Under the pieces are notes generated by a model. The model was not told the origin of the DNA. It did not search any database and saw only the letters and a list, made by a program, of their open reading frames with translations. A DNA stretch of 64,000 bases. It comes from Desulfatitalea tepidiphila. GTDB lineage: Bacteria; Desulfobacterota; Desulfobacteria; Desulfobacterales; Desulfosarcinaceae. The stretch lies in contig NZ_BCAG01000003.1 in assembly GCF_001293685.1 (NCBI RefSeq), positions 372,001-436,000 on the forward strand. Direction: 5' to 3'. Positions within the stretch are counted from its first letter, which is position 1. Every line of letters starts with the position of its first letter. Positions 52,088 to 61,372 of this stretch are shown in pieces. The position numbers and the translations under genes are program-made.

Positions 52088-53414
52088 CAAGGAAAAAGTA
52101 TATTCGCGTTATGTGCGCAAGGCCGAGGCCTCCGAGCGGATTGCCGACTGGAGCCGCATGCTGGACGGCATGGCATCGGCGGAAGGCAAGCCGGAAGTGC
52201 TGGACGACACCCTCGTGCTCGATTTGAGCTACGCCAATTTTGCCGGTTTGACCGCGGCTGGGCTGCTGGCCGAAGCCGGCGCGGAGGTGATCAAGGTGGA
52301 GCCTCCGGGCGGCGACCCCTCCCGGGTGGTCACACCGTTCGGCGCCCACCGCCAGGGGACCGGCCTGGGTTACCTGATCGAGTCGCGCAACAAGCGCCAT
52401 GTATTGCTCGATTTCGAACAGGAGACGGATCGAGAAAAGCTCAAAAAATTGATGGCCCGGGCGGACATCGTGATCGAAACCTATGCCCCGGGGGAGTTGG
52501 ACGCCATCGGTCTGGGGTATCGGCAACTTCGCGAACTCAATCCGGGTCTGATTTATGTGGCTATAACGCCTTACGGTCACACTGGTGAGCAAGCCAGGAC
52601 CCATGGGCATATCCCCTGGTCGGATCTGACCAGCCAGGCGGAATCCGGGTTGGCCGCCATCCTGGGGGATTTGCCCGATGCGCCCGAACCTCAAAACTGG
52701 CCGACCCGGGCCGGCTTTCACGCTGCAGGCTACGCCGTTGCGGTGGAGGCCGTGGCCGGTGCCCTGGCCGCCTTGTTTTTCAAGCGGTTGAGCGGGAAAG
52801 GGCAGATGATCGATGTGGCTGCTGCCGACGCCTACTCCTCATGCGTGGGATTCCCTCCGACCATTGGTCATTTATGGAAGCGCGCCCGTCCACGTTACGG
52901 AACCTTGGATTACGGACTTTGCCCGTATGGATTCTTCAAGTGCAAGGATGGCTATGTGGCCATTGCCTGTTTCCGCGACCAGGATTTTCGGGCCGCCCTG
53001 AAAATTTTGAACAAATGGAATCTGGAAGAGGAGTGGCGGTACCTGATCGACCGCATCACCGACAATGTCGACAAGGTCCGGGAACTCAACGAAGACATTG
53101 AAAAAGCGGTGCGCAACTTCACCTACGACGAAATTTTCAGCAAATTTTCCAAATACAGCATCCAGGCCGCCGGCTCCAAGTGGCGCGGCGGCGGCATGCC
53201 GGTCACCACCAAGATGTTGTCACCCTCAGAGGTATTGAAGGTGGACCACTGGCAGAAGCGCCGCACCTTCGTGGAAATCGAAGCGTCCAATTTCGGGGTC
53301 CTGACCCTTCCGCTCGCAGGGAATATGTCTGAAACGCCCTTGCGGGTGAAATGGGTGAAAGCCGCTTTGGGCGAGGATAACGATTACGTATTCGAAAAGT
53401 ATTTGAAGGGTTGA
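52080..53414 (+). CDS. Class III CoA-transferase paralogue without the catalytic Asp
   Basis: The 444-residue protein has the same fold as the gene before it (Val-Leu-Asp-Leu-Ser-Tyr-Ala-Asn, Val-Ile-Glu-Thr-Tyr-Ala-Pro-Gly). At the active-site position it reads Ala-Gly-Phe-His-Ala-Ala-Gly-Tyr, with no Asp. Paired unequal subunits are known for BbsEF benzylsuccinate CoA-transferase, so this is probably the second subunit of a heteromer. The start at 52080 lies inside the previous gene. Alignment was by eye. Confidence 0.8.
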   Translation: MADKEKVYSRYVRKAEASERIADWSRMLDGMASAEGKPEVLDDTLVLDLSYANFAGLTAAGLLAEAGAEVIKVEPPGGDPSRVVTPFGAHRQGTGLGYLIESRNKRHVLLDFEQETDREKLKKLMARADIVIETYAPGELDAIGLGYRQLRELNPGLIYVAITPYGHTGEQARTHGHIPWSDLTSQAESGLAAILGDLPDAPEPQNWPTRAGFHAAGYAVAVEAVAGALAALFFKRLSGKGQMIDVAAADAYSSCVGFPPTIGHLWKRARPRYGTLDYGLCPYGFFKCKDGYVAIACFRDQDFRAALKILNKWNLEEEWRYLIDRITDNVDKVRELNEDIEKAVRNFTYDEIFSKFSKYSIQAAGSKWRGGGMPVTTKMLSPSEVLKVDHWQKRRTFVEIEASNFGVLTLPLAGNMSETPLRVKWVKAALGEDNDYVFEKYLKG

Positions 53415-53567
53415 GAGGGTACCACACACTGGTTTTGTCTGTCTGATACCGCCTCTGGTGCTCCGTCTTGAAGCTTCTCCCAGCGCTTGCAATGCCGGGG
53501 ATCCTGCTTAGCATAAAGTCAACATCCCAAACCAGCGGTCACTTAGTGGCCGGAAAAGGAGGCGGTC

Positions 53568-54086
53568 ATGGTCGAACTAAGAACCCTTTCGCCGGAATCC
53601 GTTCCTTCAGCGTTGGAGATGGCCAAACGGTATCGCATGCTCAACGAGCCCCATGAGGCCGAAAGCATCTGCCTGGATATCCTGGCGGTGAAGCCCGATC
53701 ATCAAGATGCTTTGATCACCCTGTTGCTGGCCCTCACCGACAATTTTGCCAACGAGCTGAATCCCTCTTACCAGATGGCCCTGGAGGTGGCCCAGCGCCT
53801 TTCGGACCAATACTGCAAGGCCTATTACACCGGTATTATCTACGAACGCCGAGCCAAGGCGCACTTGGGCCAGGGCGGTCCCGGGTCGGGCACTGTCGCC
53901 TACAGCTGGTTCGCCAAGGCTCTGGAGTCTTTCGATCAGGCGCTGAAGGGGTGCGATCCGGGCAATCAGGATGCGGTGCTGCGCTGGAATTCGTGCGCAC
54001 GCATCCTCAACAGCCGTCCGGACGTCAAGCCCAGCGACGACGAACCATCCGAAATGTTCCTGGACAGCTACGAAACGCCCCATTGA
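53568..54086 (+). CDS. TPR-type helical-repeat protein
   Basis: The 172-residue protein is entirely helical by appearance, with TPR-like units (Ala-Lys-Arg-Tyr-Arg-Met-Leu-Asn-Glu-Pro-His-Glu-Ala-Glu at about 19-32; a second near 114-135 with Ala-Leu-Glu-Ser-Phe-Asp-Gln-Ala-Leu). Such proteins bind partners. AAGGAGG stands before ATG 53568. It converges with the sdhB-like gene. Confidence 0.7.
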   Translation: MVELRTLSPESVPSALEMAKRYRMLNEPHEAESICLDILAVKPDHQDALITLLLALTDNFANELNPSYQMALEVAQRLSDQYCKAYYTGIIYERRAKAHLGQGGPGSGTVAYSWFAKALESFDQALKGCDPGNQDAVLRWNSCARILNSRPDVKPSDDEPSEMFLDSYETPH

Positions 54087-54116
54087 CGGGTCGCATCTTG
54101 ATATGGGGGCGGGAGG

Positions 54117-54845
54117 TCAGTGCGTCTCACCGTCCCCGGTCTTGTGCTTTTCGATCATCTTCTTGGTCTGATTGATGCGCTTGGTGATGAGGATCGACCT
54201 GGGGCAGCAGCGCGTGCATTCAAAGTGGTTTTCACAGGCCCACACCCCCTCGGGCCGGTCCAGCGCCGGCAGCCGCTCTTCAAATCCGCGGTCGCGGCTG
54301 TCGGCCAGGAAACGGAAGGCCTGGGCAATGGCCGCCGGCCCGATGAAGGCCGGCAGCTTCCCGGGTATGGGGCAGGCCGAATAACAGGCGCCGCACAGGA
54401 TGCAGTTGGTGGTGTCGTCGAAGCGCATGCGCTCCTCCTGGCTCTGGATGCGCTCCTTTTTCGCCACTGGTTCCGTGTTGATCAGAAACGGTTTGATCGC
54501 TTTGTATTTGTCGAAAAAGTTTTTTTGATCCACGATCAGATCGCGCTGGACCGGCAGGTAGCGCAGCGGTTCCACCGTGATGGTGTCCCCGTCTTTGGTC
54601 GCCACGTCCTTGATGAGCGTCTTGCAGGCCAGTCCGTCCTTGCCGTTGATCCGCATGGCATCCGAACCGCAGACCCCGTGGGCGCAGCTCTTGCGAAATC
54701 CCAGGGTGCCGTCCTGAAAACGTTTGATATGCATCAGGGCATCCAGCAATCGTGCGTTGGGATCGGCCTCCAGGGTGTACGTCTGGTCGTAAGGCCGATC
54801 GTCGGTTTCCGGATTATAGCGTTTGACTTTGAGGGTGATCTTCAT
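54117..54845 (-). CDS. sdhB: Succinate dehydrogenase/fumarate reductase iron-sulfur subunit
   Basis: The 242-residue subunit carries electrons between flavin and quinone. It has the [2Fe-2S] ligands Cys-Ala-His-Gly-Val-Cys-Gly-Ser-Asp (about 56-64) and a later Cys in Gly-Leu-Ala-Cys-Lys, then Cys-Ile-Leu-Cys-Gly-Ala-Cys-Tyr-Ser-Ala-Cys-Pro for [4Fe-4S], and Cys-Thr-Arg-Cys-Cys-Pro near the third cluster. The length is normal. AAGGAG precedes ATG 54845, 43 bases after the flavoprotein gene. No membrane-anchor gene follows. Confidence 0.9.
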   Translation of the reverse strand: MKITLKVKRYNPETDDRPYDQTYTLEADPNARLLDALMHIKRFQDGTLGFRKSCAHGVCGSDAMRINGKDGLACKTLIKDVATKDGDTITVEPLRYLPVQRDLIVDQKNFFDKYKAIKPFLINTEPVAKKERIQSQEERMRFDDTTNCILCGACYSACPIPGKLPAFIGPAAIAQAFRFLADSRDRGFEERLPALDRPEGVWACENHFECTRCCPRSILITKRINQTKKMIEKHKTGDGETH

Positions 54846-54888
54846 ATGTCACTCCTTATGCCTCTTTTCATCCGCGGGGCAAACGGCA

Positions 54889-56622
54889 TCAATAGGTACG
54901 CGGTTTGGGTTCCCAGAGGGAGGTGTCCACCGGCTTGTAGCCGATGCGCACCGCATCGCCCTCCAGGAACGCGAGGGTGTGCTTGAGCCACCCCGTGTCG
55001 TCCCGCTCCGGAAAGTCTTCGCGGCTGTGGGCCCCGCGGCTCTCCCGGCGGTTCAGGGCCGCCGCCGCCGTGACCAGCGAGAGATCCAGCAGATTGGCCA
55101 GTTCGATCACCTCGAGCAGATCGGTGTTGAAACTCTTGCCGGTGTCCTGAACGCGGACCGTCCGATAGCGTTCGCGCAAGGCTTGGAGAGTGTCCACGGC
55201 GGCCTGCATATCGCCGGCATTGCGGTAGATGCCCACCTTTTCCATCATGAGGGTCTGCATCTCCTCCATGATGTGCCCACCGTGCGGTCCGGACTTGCCA
55301 TCGGTCAGACGCTCGATCCAGGCCCGCGCCGGTCCGGCGTCCGTCTCGCTCACCCGCGGCGCATCGGCCTGTCGGATGAAGTCGCCGATGTGGCGGCCGG
55401 CCCGCCGGCCGAAGACCACCAGGTCGAGCAGGCTGTTGGTGCCCAGGCGGTTGGCGCCGTGCACCGACACGCAGGCGCATTCGCCGGCCGCATAGAGACC
55501 GTCGATCACCGTGCCCTTGTCGTCGCAGACCACCCGGCCGTGGACATCGGTGGGGATACCGCCCATGGCGTAGTGGGCCGTGGGCAGCACCGGTATGGGC
55601 GCATCCGCCGGGTCGATCCCCAGGTAGGTTTTGCAGAAGCTGGTGATATCGGGCAGTTTGCCGAGCAGGACCTCTTTGCCCAGGTGGGTGGCGTCAAGGT
55701 GCACATAGTCGTCGATCTTGCGATCCCCGCGCATGCCTCTGCCGGCGCGCACTTCCGTGAGAATGGCGCGCGAGACGATGTCCCGGGGGGCCAGATCGAG
55801 CAGGGTGGGGGTATACCGCTCCATGAAGCGCTCGCCGTCGCGGTTGCGCAGGATGCCGCCTTCGCCGCGAACCGCCTCGGAGATCAGGATGCCCAGCCCC
55901 ATGATCCCGGTGGGATGGAACTGGAAGAACTCCATGTCCTGGAGTGGAATTCCCCTGCGGGCGCACACGGCCGGGCCGTCGCCGGTGTTGGCGAAGGCGT
56001 TGGAGGTGATCTTGAACATGCGCCCGAAGCCGCCGGTGGCAAAGAGCACGGCCTTGGCCGCCAGGATATGCAGTTCGCCCGTGGAGAGCTGGACGGCGAC
56101 GACCCCCCGGCAGGTATGGTTGTCCAGGATCAGGTCGACGACCTGGTATTCGTCGAAAAAGGCGACCTCGTTCTTGATGCACTGCTGATAGAGGGTCTGC
56201 AGGATCATGTGTCCGGTTCGGTCGGCCGCATAGCAGGCGCGCTTGACCGGCGCCTCGCCGAAATTGCGGGTGTGGCCGCCGAAGCGGCGCTGGTCGATGC
56301 GTCCCTCGGGGGTGCGGTTGAACGGCAGGCCGCGGTTTTCCAGGTCATAGACCGCCTGGACCGCCTCTTCGGCCAGGATCCTGGCCGCCTGTTGATCGAC
56401 CAGATAGTCGCCCCCTTTAACCGTGTCGAAGGCGTGCCATTCGGGTTTATCCTCCTCGACATTGCCCAGCGCGGCGCTGATGCCCCCCTGGGCCGCGCCG
56501 GTGTGGCTGCGGATGGGATAGAGCTTGGACAGGACTGCCGTTCGGGATCGCTGGCTGGCCTCCAACGCGGCGTAAAGGCCGGCGCCGCCGGATCCGACGA
56601 TCACGGTGTCGAATTGATGCAT
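54889..56622 (-). CDS. sdhA: Succinate dehydrogenase/fumarate reductase flavoprotein subunit
   Basis: The 577-residue FAD subunit has the FAD motif Val-Gly-Ser-Gly-Gly-Ala-Gly-Leu (about 9-16), a His for covalent FAD in [10 protein letters not shown] (about 40-49), and substrate residues including His-Thr-Arg-Asn-Phe-Gly-Glu. Sequence resembles the shorter SdhA type of E. coli. AGGAGGTGA stands before ATG 56622. The upstream side, where many relatives carry sdhC/sdhD, has a fold-back element and a divergent SDR gene instead. Confidence 0.9.
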   Translation of the reverse strand: MHQFDTVIVGSGGAGLYAALEASQRSRTAVLSKLYPIRSHTGAAQGGISAALGNVEEDKPEWHAFDTVKGGDYLVDQQAARILAEEAVQAVYDLENRGLPFNRTPEGRIDQRRFGGHTRNFGEAPVKRACYAADRTGHMILQTLYQQCIKNEVAFFDEYQVVDLILDNHTCRGVVAVQLSTGELHILAAKAVLFATGGFGRMFKITSNAFANTGDGPAVCARRGIPLQDMEFFQFHPTGIMGLGILISEAVRGEGGILRNRDGERFMERYTPTLLDLAPRDIVSRAILTEVRAGRGMRGDRKIDDYVHLDATHLGKEVLLGKLPDITSFCKTYLGIDPADAPIPVLPTAHYAMGGIPTDVHGRVVCDDKGTVIDGLYAAGECACVSVHGANRLGTNSLLDLVVFGRRAGRHIGDFIRQADAPRVSETDAGPARAWIERLTDGKSGPHGGHIMEEMQTLMMEKVGIYRNAGDMQAAVDTLQALRERYRTVRVQDTGKSFNTDLLEVIELANLLDLSLVTAAAALNRRESRGAHSREDFPERDDTGWLKHTLAFLEGDAVRIGYKPVDTSLWEPKPRTY

Positions 56623-57243
56623 CACGAGTCACCTCCTTGTAAAAAAGGCATGGGTCAGGAACTGGCGCCGGCTGCGCCGGGCTGTGCCGCAGTCGCATCG
56701 CAGGAATGGAAACCGGGGGAGTGGCCGCTTATCGAACGCCATTGTCGGCGATACGGGGTCCGTTGTCAATCCCGGCGCTCGGCCAACCGCTGAGCAGGAC
56801 AACGGAATTCGGTGGACGCCAGGAGTTCTATCTGAATGTGATTCACCCTGAAGGGCGTGTTTTCCAAAGGTAGTTTGATAAAAAAATTCGCATGGCAACG
56901 GTATTGGCAGGCCCGGGTGGGGCAGGTGGCCAGGGCCACGTGAGCCTGCGGTCTTAGAGCCAGTTGAATGCGAACGGCGGACAAGCGGCCCAGACTGTTT
57001 GAGCGCAGCGAGTTTCTGGGCCGCCCGCCGTGCATTTTACTGGCTCTTGACCGCTTGGCGTGTGGCATCGGCCATCTGTTCCACCCGGGCCGGATTTAAT
57101 GAATGGTATTGAGTTAGAATCGCTGGGTGGACATGGGGATGCTTTTCGGCTAAATTCTGAGAGCGATTGTAATCCTAATCCCATCCATAAGGCTGCTTCG
57201 GCGGCACATTGACATGTCTTCATCACAGAAAAAGGAGCGCTGC
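56623..57243. other. Divergent intergenic region with fold-back element
   Basis: The region between sdhA (minus) and the SDR gene (plus) contains copy C of the 305-bp element (56820-57125). The flanks must hold both promoters; none is clear enough to mark. The plus-strand TTGACA at 57208 is too close to the SDR start to serve it. Confidence 0.4.
56820..57125 (+). mobile_element. 305-bp fold-back element, copy C
   Basis: Both ends are preserved: it starts CAGGAGTTCTATCTGAATGT and ends GAGTTAGAATCGCTG. Flanking bases are GGTGGACGC (56811-56819) and GGTGGACAT (57126-57134), identical at the first seven of nine positions, consistent with an ageing 9-bp target duplication. The central hairpin is intact. 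No gene inside. Confidence 0.82.
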
Positions 57244-58155
57244 ATGGCGGAAATCAGATTTGATGGCAGAGTAGCGATTGTCACGGGGGCCGGGCATGGC
57301 ATCGGCCGGATGTATGCATTGGAGTTGGCTGCCCGGGGCGCCAAGGTGGTGGTCAACGATCTTGGCGGGGCGCGCGACGGCGCCGGGGCCGACCAGTCCG
57401 CTGCCGACCAGGTCGTGGCCGAGATCACGGCCGCCGGCGGCGAAGCGGTAGCCAACTACGACTCGGTGGCCACCATGAAGGGCGGCGCCAACATCGTGCA
57501 GACTGCGGTGGACGCTTATGGCAAAGTGGATATCCTGGTCAACAACGCGGGTATTCTTCGTGACAAATCATTTCTGAAAATGTCGGAAGAGGAGTGGGAC
57601 CTGGTGATCGCGGTCCATCTCAAAGGCGCCTTCTGCGTCACCCAACCAGCGGTGAAATTGATGAAAGCGGCCAACTACGGCCGGGTGATCTTCACCTCTT
57701 CCACCTCTGGGCTCTACGGCAACTTCGGCCAATGCAATTACGGCGCCGCCAAGATGGGCCTGGTGGGCATCATGAACACCCTCAAGCTCGAAATCGCCAA
57801 TTACAATATCAAGGTCAACACCATCGCGCCCACCGCCTATTCGCGCATGACGAGCGATATCTTCCCGCCCGAGTTCGAAAAGAAACTCAATCCCCAGTTC
57901 AATGCGCCCATGGTGCTCTATCTGGCTTCCGAAGAGAATGACGTGAGCGGCATGATTTATGTCATGGGCGCGGGGTGGTACGGCCGCACGGCCGTGGTCT
58001 CGGGAAAAGGGGTGTGCATCGGCAACGGAATCCGGGAGATTCATCCCGAAGAGATCCGCGACCATTTCCAGCAGGTCAACAGCCTGGCCGAAACCAAGCC
58101 CCATGCGAGCGGGGCCAATATCTTCGAGTACATGACGCCGCTGGTGTCCAAATAA
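57244..58155 (+). CDS. MFE-2-like short-chain 3-hydroxyacyl-CoA dehydrogenase
   Basis: The 303-residue SDR is closest in look to the dehydrogenase domain of peroxisomal multifunctional enzyme 2: Thr-Gly-Ala-Gly-His-Gly-Ile-Gly (about 13-20), the longer loop Asn-Asp-Leu-Gly-Gly-Ala-Arg-Asp-Gly, Asn-Asn-Ala-Gly-Ile-Leu-Arg-Asp-Lys, Ser-Ser-Thr-Ser, and catalytic Tyr-Gly-Ala-Ala-Lys. It would oxidise (R)-3-hydroxyacyl-CoA with NAD. AGGAG precedes ATG 57244. It leads three plus-strand genes. Confidence 0.82.
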   Translation: MAEIRFDGRVAIVTGAGHGIGRMYALELAARGAKVVVNDLGGARDGAGADQSAADQVVAEITAAGGEAVANYDSVATMKGGANIVQTAVDAYGKVDILVNNAGILRDKSFLKMSEEEWDLVIAVHLKGAFCVTQPAVKLMKAANYGRVIFTSSTSGLYGNFGQCNYGAAKMGLVGIMNTLKLEIANYNIKVNTIAPTAYSRMTSDIFPPEFEKKLNPQFNAPMVLYLASEENDVSGMIYVMGAGWYGRTAVVSGKGVCIGNGIREIHPEEIRDHFQQVNSLAETKPHASGANIFEYMTPLVSK

Positions 58156-58167
58156 AAGGGGGGCAAG

Positions 58168-58974
58168 ATGGGGACGGTGAACGAATGGATGATGGAAAAC
58201 AGCGCCGGGGCAGAACGTTACGTGCGCGAATGGCCCAATGAGAAGGCCGGCTGGATCGCCTTGCTGTGCCACGGTTATGGCGAGCATATCGGCCGTTACG
58301 ACCTTTTGGCCGACGACCTGCGTGCGGTCGGGGCGGCGGTCGTGGGACTGGACCACGAGGGCCACGGCCGGTCCGACGGCGAGCGGGCCCTGATCTCCGA
58401 TTTCGAAGCCGTGGTCGAGGACCTGCACCAGGTGGCCGTCAAGAGCATCGCGGGTCGGCCCGGCCTGCCCATGATACTCATCGGCCACTCCATGGGCGGC
58501 ATGATCGCCGCGCGCTACGCCCAGCATCACGGCAAGGAGCTGGCCGCCCTGGTGCTCTCCGGCCCCATGTTCGGCGCCCGCGAAGTGCTCCAGCAGCTCA
58601 TGGCCATGGACCCCATTCCCGAGATTCCGCTGGACCCGGCCGTGCTCTCCCGGGATTCGGAGATCGGGAAGGCCTATGCCCAGGATCCGTTGGTATATCA
58701 CGGCGCTTTCCGGCGCGAAACCCTGTCGGCCATGATTTCAGCCATGGCAGCCGTCGAAGCCGGTCCGGGGCTGGGGGAGCTGCCCATGCTCTGGGTTCAC
58801 GGCGAGTCGGACCTGCTGGTGCCCATGGCTGAAACGCGGCCCATGATCCAACACCTGCAAGGGAAGATCTACGCGGAGAAGATTTATCCCGGTGCCATGC
58901 ATGAAGTCTTCAACGAAACCAACCGGGACGAGGTGATCGGAGAGGTGATCCAGTTTGTGAAGCGTTTCGTCTGA
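58168..58974 (+). CDS. Alpha/beta hydrolase, monoacylglycerol-lipase type
   Basis: The 268-residue enzyme has Cys-His-Gly-Tyr-Gly-Glu-His (about 34-40, oxyanion region), Asp-His-Glu-Gly-His-Gly-Arg-Ser, the nucleophile elbow Gly-His-Ser-Met-Gly-Gly (about 108-113), Asp in Gly-Glu-Ser-Asp-Leu-Leu-Val-Pro, and His in Gly-Ala-Met-His-Glu. All three triad residues are present. It cuts fatty acids from monoglycerides or similar esters. It lies 12 bases past the SDR gene. Confidence 0.85.
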   Translation: MGTVNEWMMENSAGAERYVREWPNEKAGWIALLCHGYGEHIGRYDLLADDLRAVGAAVVGLDHEGHGRSDGERALISDFEAVVEDLHQVAVKSIAGRPGLPMILIGHSMGGMIAARYAQHHGKELAALVLSGPMFGAREVLQQLMAMDPIPEIPLDPAVLSRDSEIGKAYAQDPLVYHGAFRRETLSAMISAMAAVEAGPGLGELPMLWVHGESDLLVPMAETRPMIQHLQGKIYAEKIYPGAMHEVFNETNRDEVIGEVIQFVKRFV

Positions 58975-59045
58975 TCGGTGACAAAAGGGTTCTGAGGCCA
59001 AATCCTGTCCGAAAGCCACTCGCGGTGTTTACAGGAGGACCGTTT

Positions 59046-60344
59046 ATGAAAACGCTTCCAAAAGAAATCGCTGCCATCGTGGTTGGCACCGGCCCGGGCG
59101 GCGCCACCGTGGCCCGGGACTTGACGAAAAATCACCAGAGGGTGCTCATGCTCGAATGGGGGGACGACGCCCCGCTGACCGGCGGCGCCCTGCAAGGCAT
59201 CAAATCCCTTCTCGTGCCGGGCAGAAGCCTGCTGTTCACACCGCAATTGCTCGGCCTGGTGCGCGGCATCACCACCGGCGGCAGCTCGGTTCTCAATTAC
59301 GCCACCGCGTTTCCGGTGCCCTTCGACATGCTTGCGTCATACGGCGTCGATATTCGCCAGGAGGTCAAAGCGCTGCGGGAAGAGCTGCCGGTAGCGCCCC
59401 TCAAGGACGAGATGGTCGGCCCCATGTCCCGGCGCATCATGGAATGCGCCCGGGATTTGGGCTACGACTGGCAGAAACTCGACAAGTTGATGTACCAGGA
59501 TCGATGGATGCCCGGCACGCCGTTCGGCCATTACGGCGACCCGCACGAGGTGAAGTGGAGTGCCCGCATGTTCGCCCACGAAGCAATGGCCAAGGGCGCG
59601 ACGCTGATCAACGGCGCCCGGGTCACCCGCGTCCTCCTCGACGGCCGCTGCGCCGTGGGGGTTGAGTTCGTTCGCAAGGGAGAGAAAAAGCGCGCGTTCG
59701 CTCCGAGGATCGTGCTCTCCGCGGGCGGCATCGGTACGCCGGTAATCCTCCGGGCCAGCGGCATCGAGGGGGCGGGATTCGATTTTTTCTTCGATCCGCT
59801 CATCGGCGTCAGGGGTACGGTCCGCGATATCGATGTGCCGACCAGCGAGATCCCCATGAGCGCCGGCGTGCATCTGGCGGACGAAGGCTACATGATGACG
59901 GACATGGCCCATCCCTTCTTCACCACGGCCCTGTTTGCCGCCGGGGCATTGCGGTTCGATCAGATGGGGGCCCGGCGTTGCACCCTCCAGATCATGGTCA
60001 AGGCAAAGGACGAATTGGGTGGCCGGCTCACCAACACGGGCGGCGTGCGGAAGATGCTCGGCAAAGCCGAAAAAAGTAAGCTGCAACGGGGATATGAACG
60101 GGCCAGGGCCATATTGAAGCGAGCGGGGGCCCGGGAGATTTTCAGGACCCAGTACTTGGCCGCCCACCCAGGCGGCACGGCCAAGATCAGCGACCTCGTG
60201 GATTCGAACCTGATGACCGCCTATGACAACCTGTTCGTCTGCGACTGTTCGGTGATCCCCCAAGCCTGGGGATTGCCGCCGTCCATGACCCTGATCGCCC
60301 TGGGAAAACGTCTGGCAACGCATCTGCTCCGGAAAAGCGCCTGA
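59046..60344 (+). CDS. FAD-dependent GMC-type oxidoreductase
   Basis: The 432-residue flavoprotein has Gly-Thr-Gly-Pro-Gly-Gly (14-19), Gly-Gly-Ser-Ser-Val-Leu-Asn-Tyr near 80, Leu-Ser-Ala-Gly-Gly-Ile-Gly-Thr-Pro in the middle, and a C-terminal GMC end with Ala-Ala-His-Pro-Gly-Gly-Thr-Ala and Pro-Pro-Ser-Met-Thr-Leu. GMC enzymes oxidise alcohols, including sterols. It is shorter than typical members. AGGAGG precedes ATG 59046. Confidence 0.8.
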   Translation: MKTLPKEIAAIVVGTGPGGATVARDLTKNHQRVLMLEWGDDAPLTGGALQGIKSLLVPGRSLLFTPQLLGLVRGITTGGSSVLNYATAFPVPFDMLASYGVDIRQEVKALREELPVAPLKDEMVGPMSRRIMECARDLGYDWQKLDKLMYQDRWMPGTPFGHYGDPHEVKWSARMFAHEAMAKGATLINGARVTRVLLDGRCAVGVEFVRKGEKKRAFAPRIVLSAGGIGTPVILRASGIEGAGFDFFFDPLIGVRGTVRDIDVPTSEIPMSAGVHLADEGYMMTDMAHPFFTTALFAAGALRFDQMGARRCTLQIMVKAKDELGGRLTNTGGVRKMLGKAEKSKLQRGYERARAILKRAGAREIFRTQYLAAHPGGTAKISDLVDSNLMTAYDNLFVCDCSVIPQAWGLPPSMTLIALGKRLATHLLRKSA

Positions 60345-60357
60345 TCTTCGAATGCCA

Positions 60358-60801
60358 TCAGCTCAAGCACTCGTTGAGGCCCTCGAACAGGATCATCTGG
60401 GTGCAGCGGAAGTGGGCGATGATTTTTCCGGTCTCCACGTGGGTCACCTGGGCGTCCCACACCTGGGTCATCCGGCCGCCGTGAGCTGCTCTGGCGTCAC
60501 AGGCCAGCGTCCCCTCCCTGGCCGTTCCGGTAAAGTTGCTTTTCAACTCGATGGTCGTAAAGGCCTTGGCCCCCGGCGGCAGGTTACCCATGGTGCCATA
60601 TCCCGCGGCCGTATCGGCCAGGGCGATGACCGCGGCCGCATGGAGATATCCGTTGGGCGCCAGCATGTCGGGTCGGATGGCCATGCGCATCCGCGCGGTG
60701 CCCTTGTCCGCCGCAAACACTTCGATGCCGAACATGCCGGGCAGCAGCCCGTCCCCGAGCCGCGTCAGCTTTTCGTCGATGTTGTCTAGTTTCTTATCCA
60801 T
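60358..60801 (-). CDS. PaaI-type hot-dog thioesterase
   Basis: The 147-residue protein has the hot-dog thioesterase pattern: Asn-Gly-Tyr-Leu-His-Ala-Ala-Ala-Val-Ile-Ala-Leu-Ala-Asp-Thr (about 50-64) with the acidic residue in the central helix. It should release free acid from an acyl-CoA. It starts at 60801 with AAAGGAT upstream and converges with the GMC gene 13 bases away. Confidence 0.82.
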   Translation of the reverse strand: MDKKLDNIDEKLTRLGDGLLPGMFGIEVFAADKGTARMRMAIRPDMLAPNGYLHAAAVIALADTAAGYGTMGNLPPGAKAFTTIELKSNFTGTAREGTLACDARAAHGGRMTQVWDAQVTHVETGKIIAHFRCTQMILFEGLNECLS

Positions 60802-61372
60802 CCTCGTATCCTTTCATCCCGCTCTCAGCGGACACGTTGTCGTGTGACCTTCAAGATTCGCTCTGCCAATCGGACGCAGCCGTTTGGAGAACGCAATATA
60901 AGGAGAGATCCGCCGGGTTCAATTTTGAAATCCTGTACAGATATTCTAGGGCACTCGTTCGCAATCTCACATCGGGCCAGCAAGTTGTTGATATCCGCTT
61001 TTATCCTTAGACCAGGTCCCATCGTCCTGCGCCAGTGGAGATGTATTTTGAATTTTCTATAAGAATTTAAATTTATTAATGAATATATAGGAATTGAAAA
61101 AATGTTCGTATACTTTTTTTATCCATACCGGCTTTTATCCCTGTCCATTTGAGCAAATGATAAATTGAAAACATTGACCTTGGCATCATTATGGTATTAT
61201 AAATACTTATTCTACAAGGATTGCCCAAAACGAGACACCAGTCCTGTATTTCAATCCCTCCATTGGACGCGTTCCAGAGCTGCCCAGCTGATATTATTGA
61301 CCACCGTATGCCTTGTAGTAGTTTCATACCAAGTTTCGGACTATCACAACTCAAACAAAAAGGAGAAACATC
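60802..61372. other. Intergenic stretch, no firm gene
   Basis: A minus-strand frame at 60825-61022 (65 residues, 23 bases upstream of the thioesterase gene) has coding-like composition but no good ribosome site and no family; it is left undecided. The part from 61030 to 61200 is AT-rich and probably holds the promoter for the gene at 61373. Confidence 0.35.
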
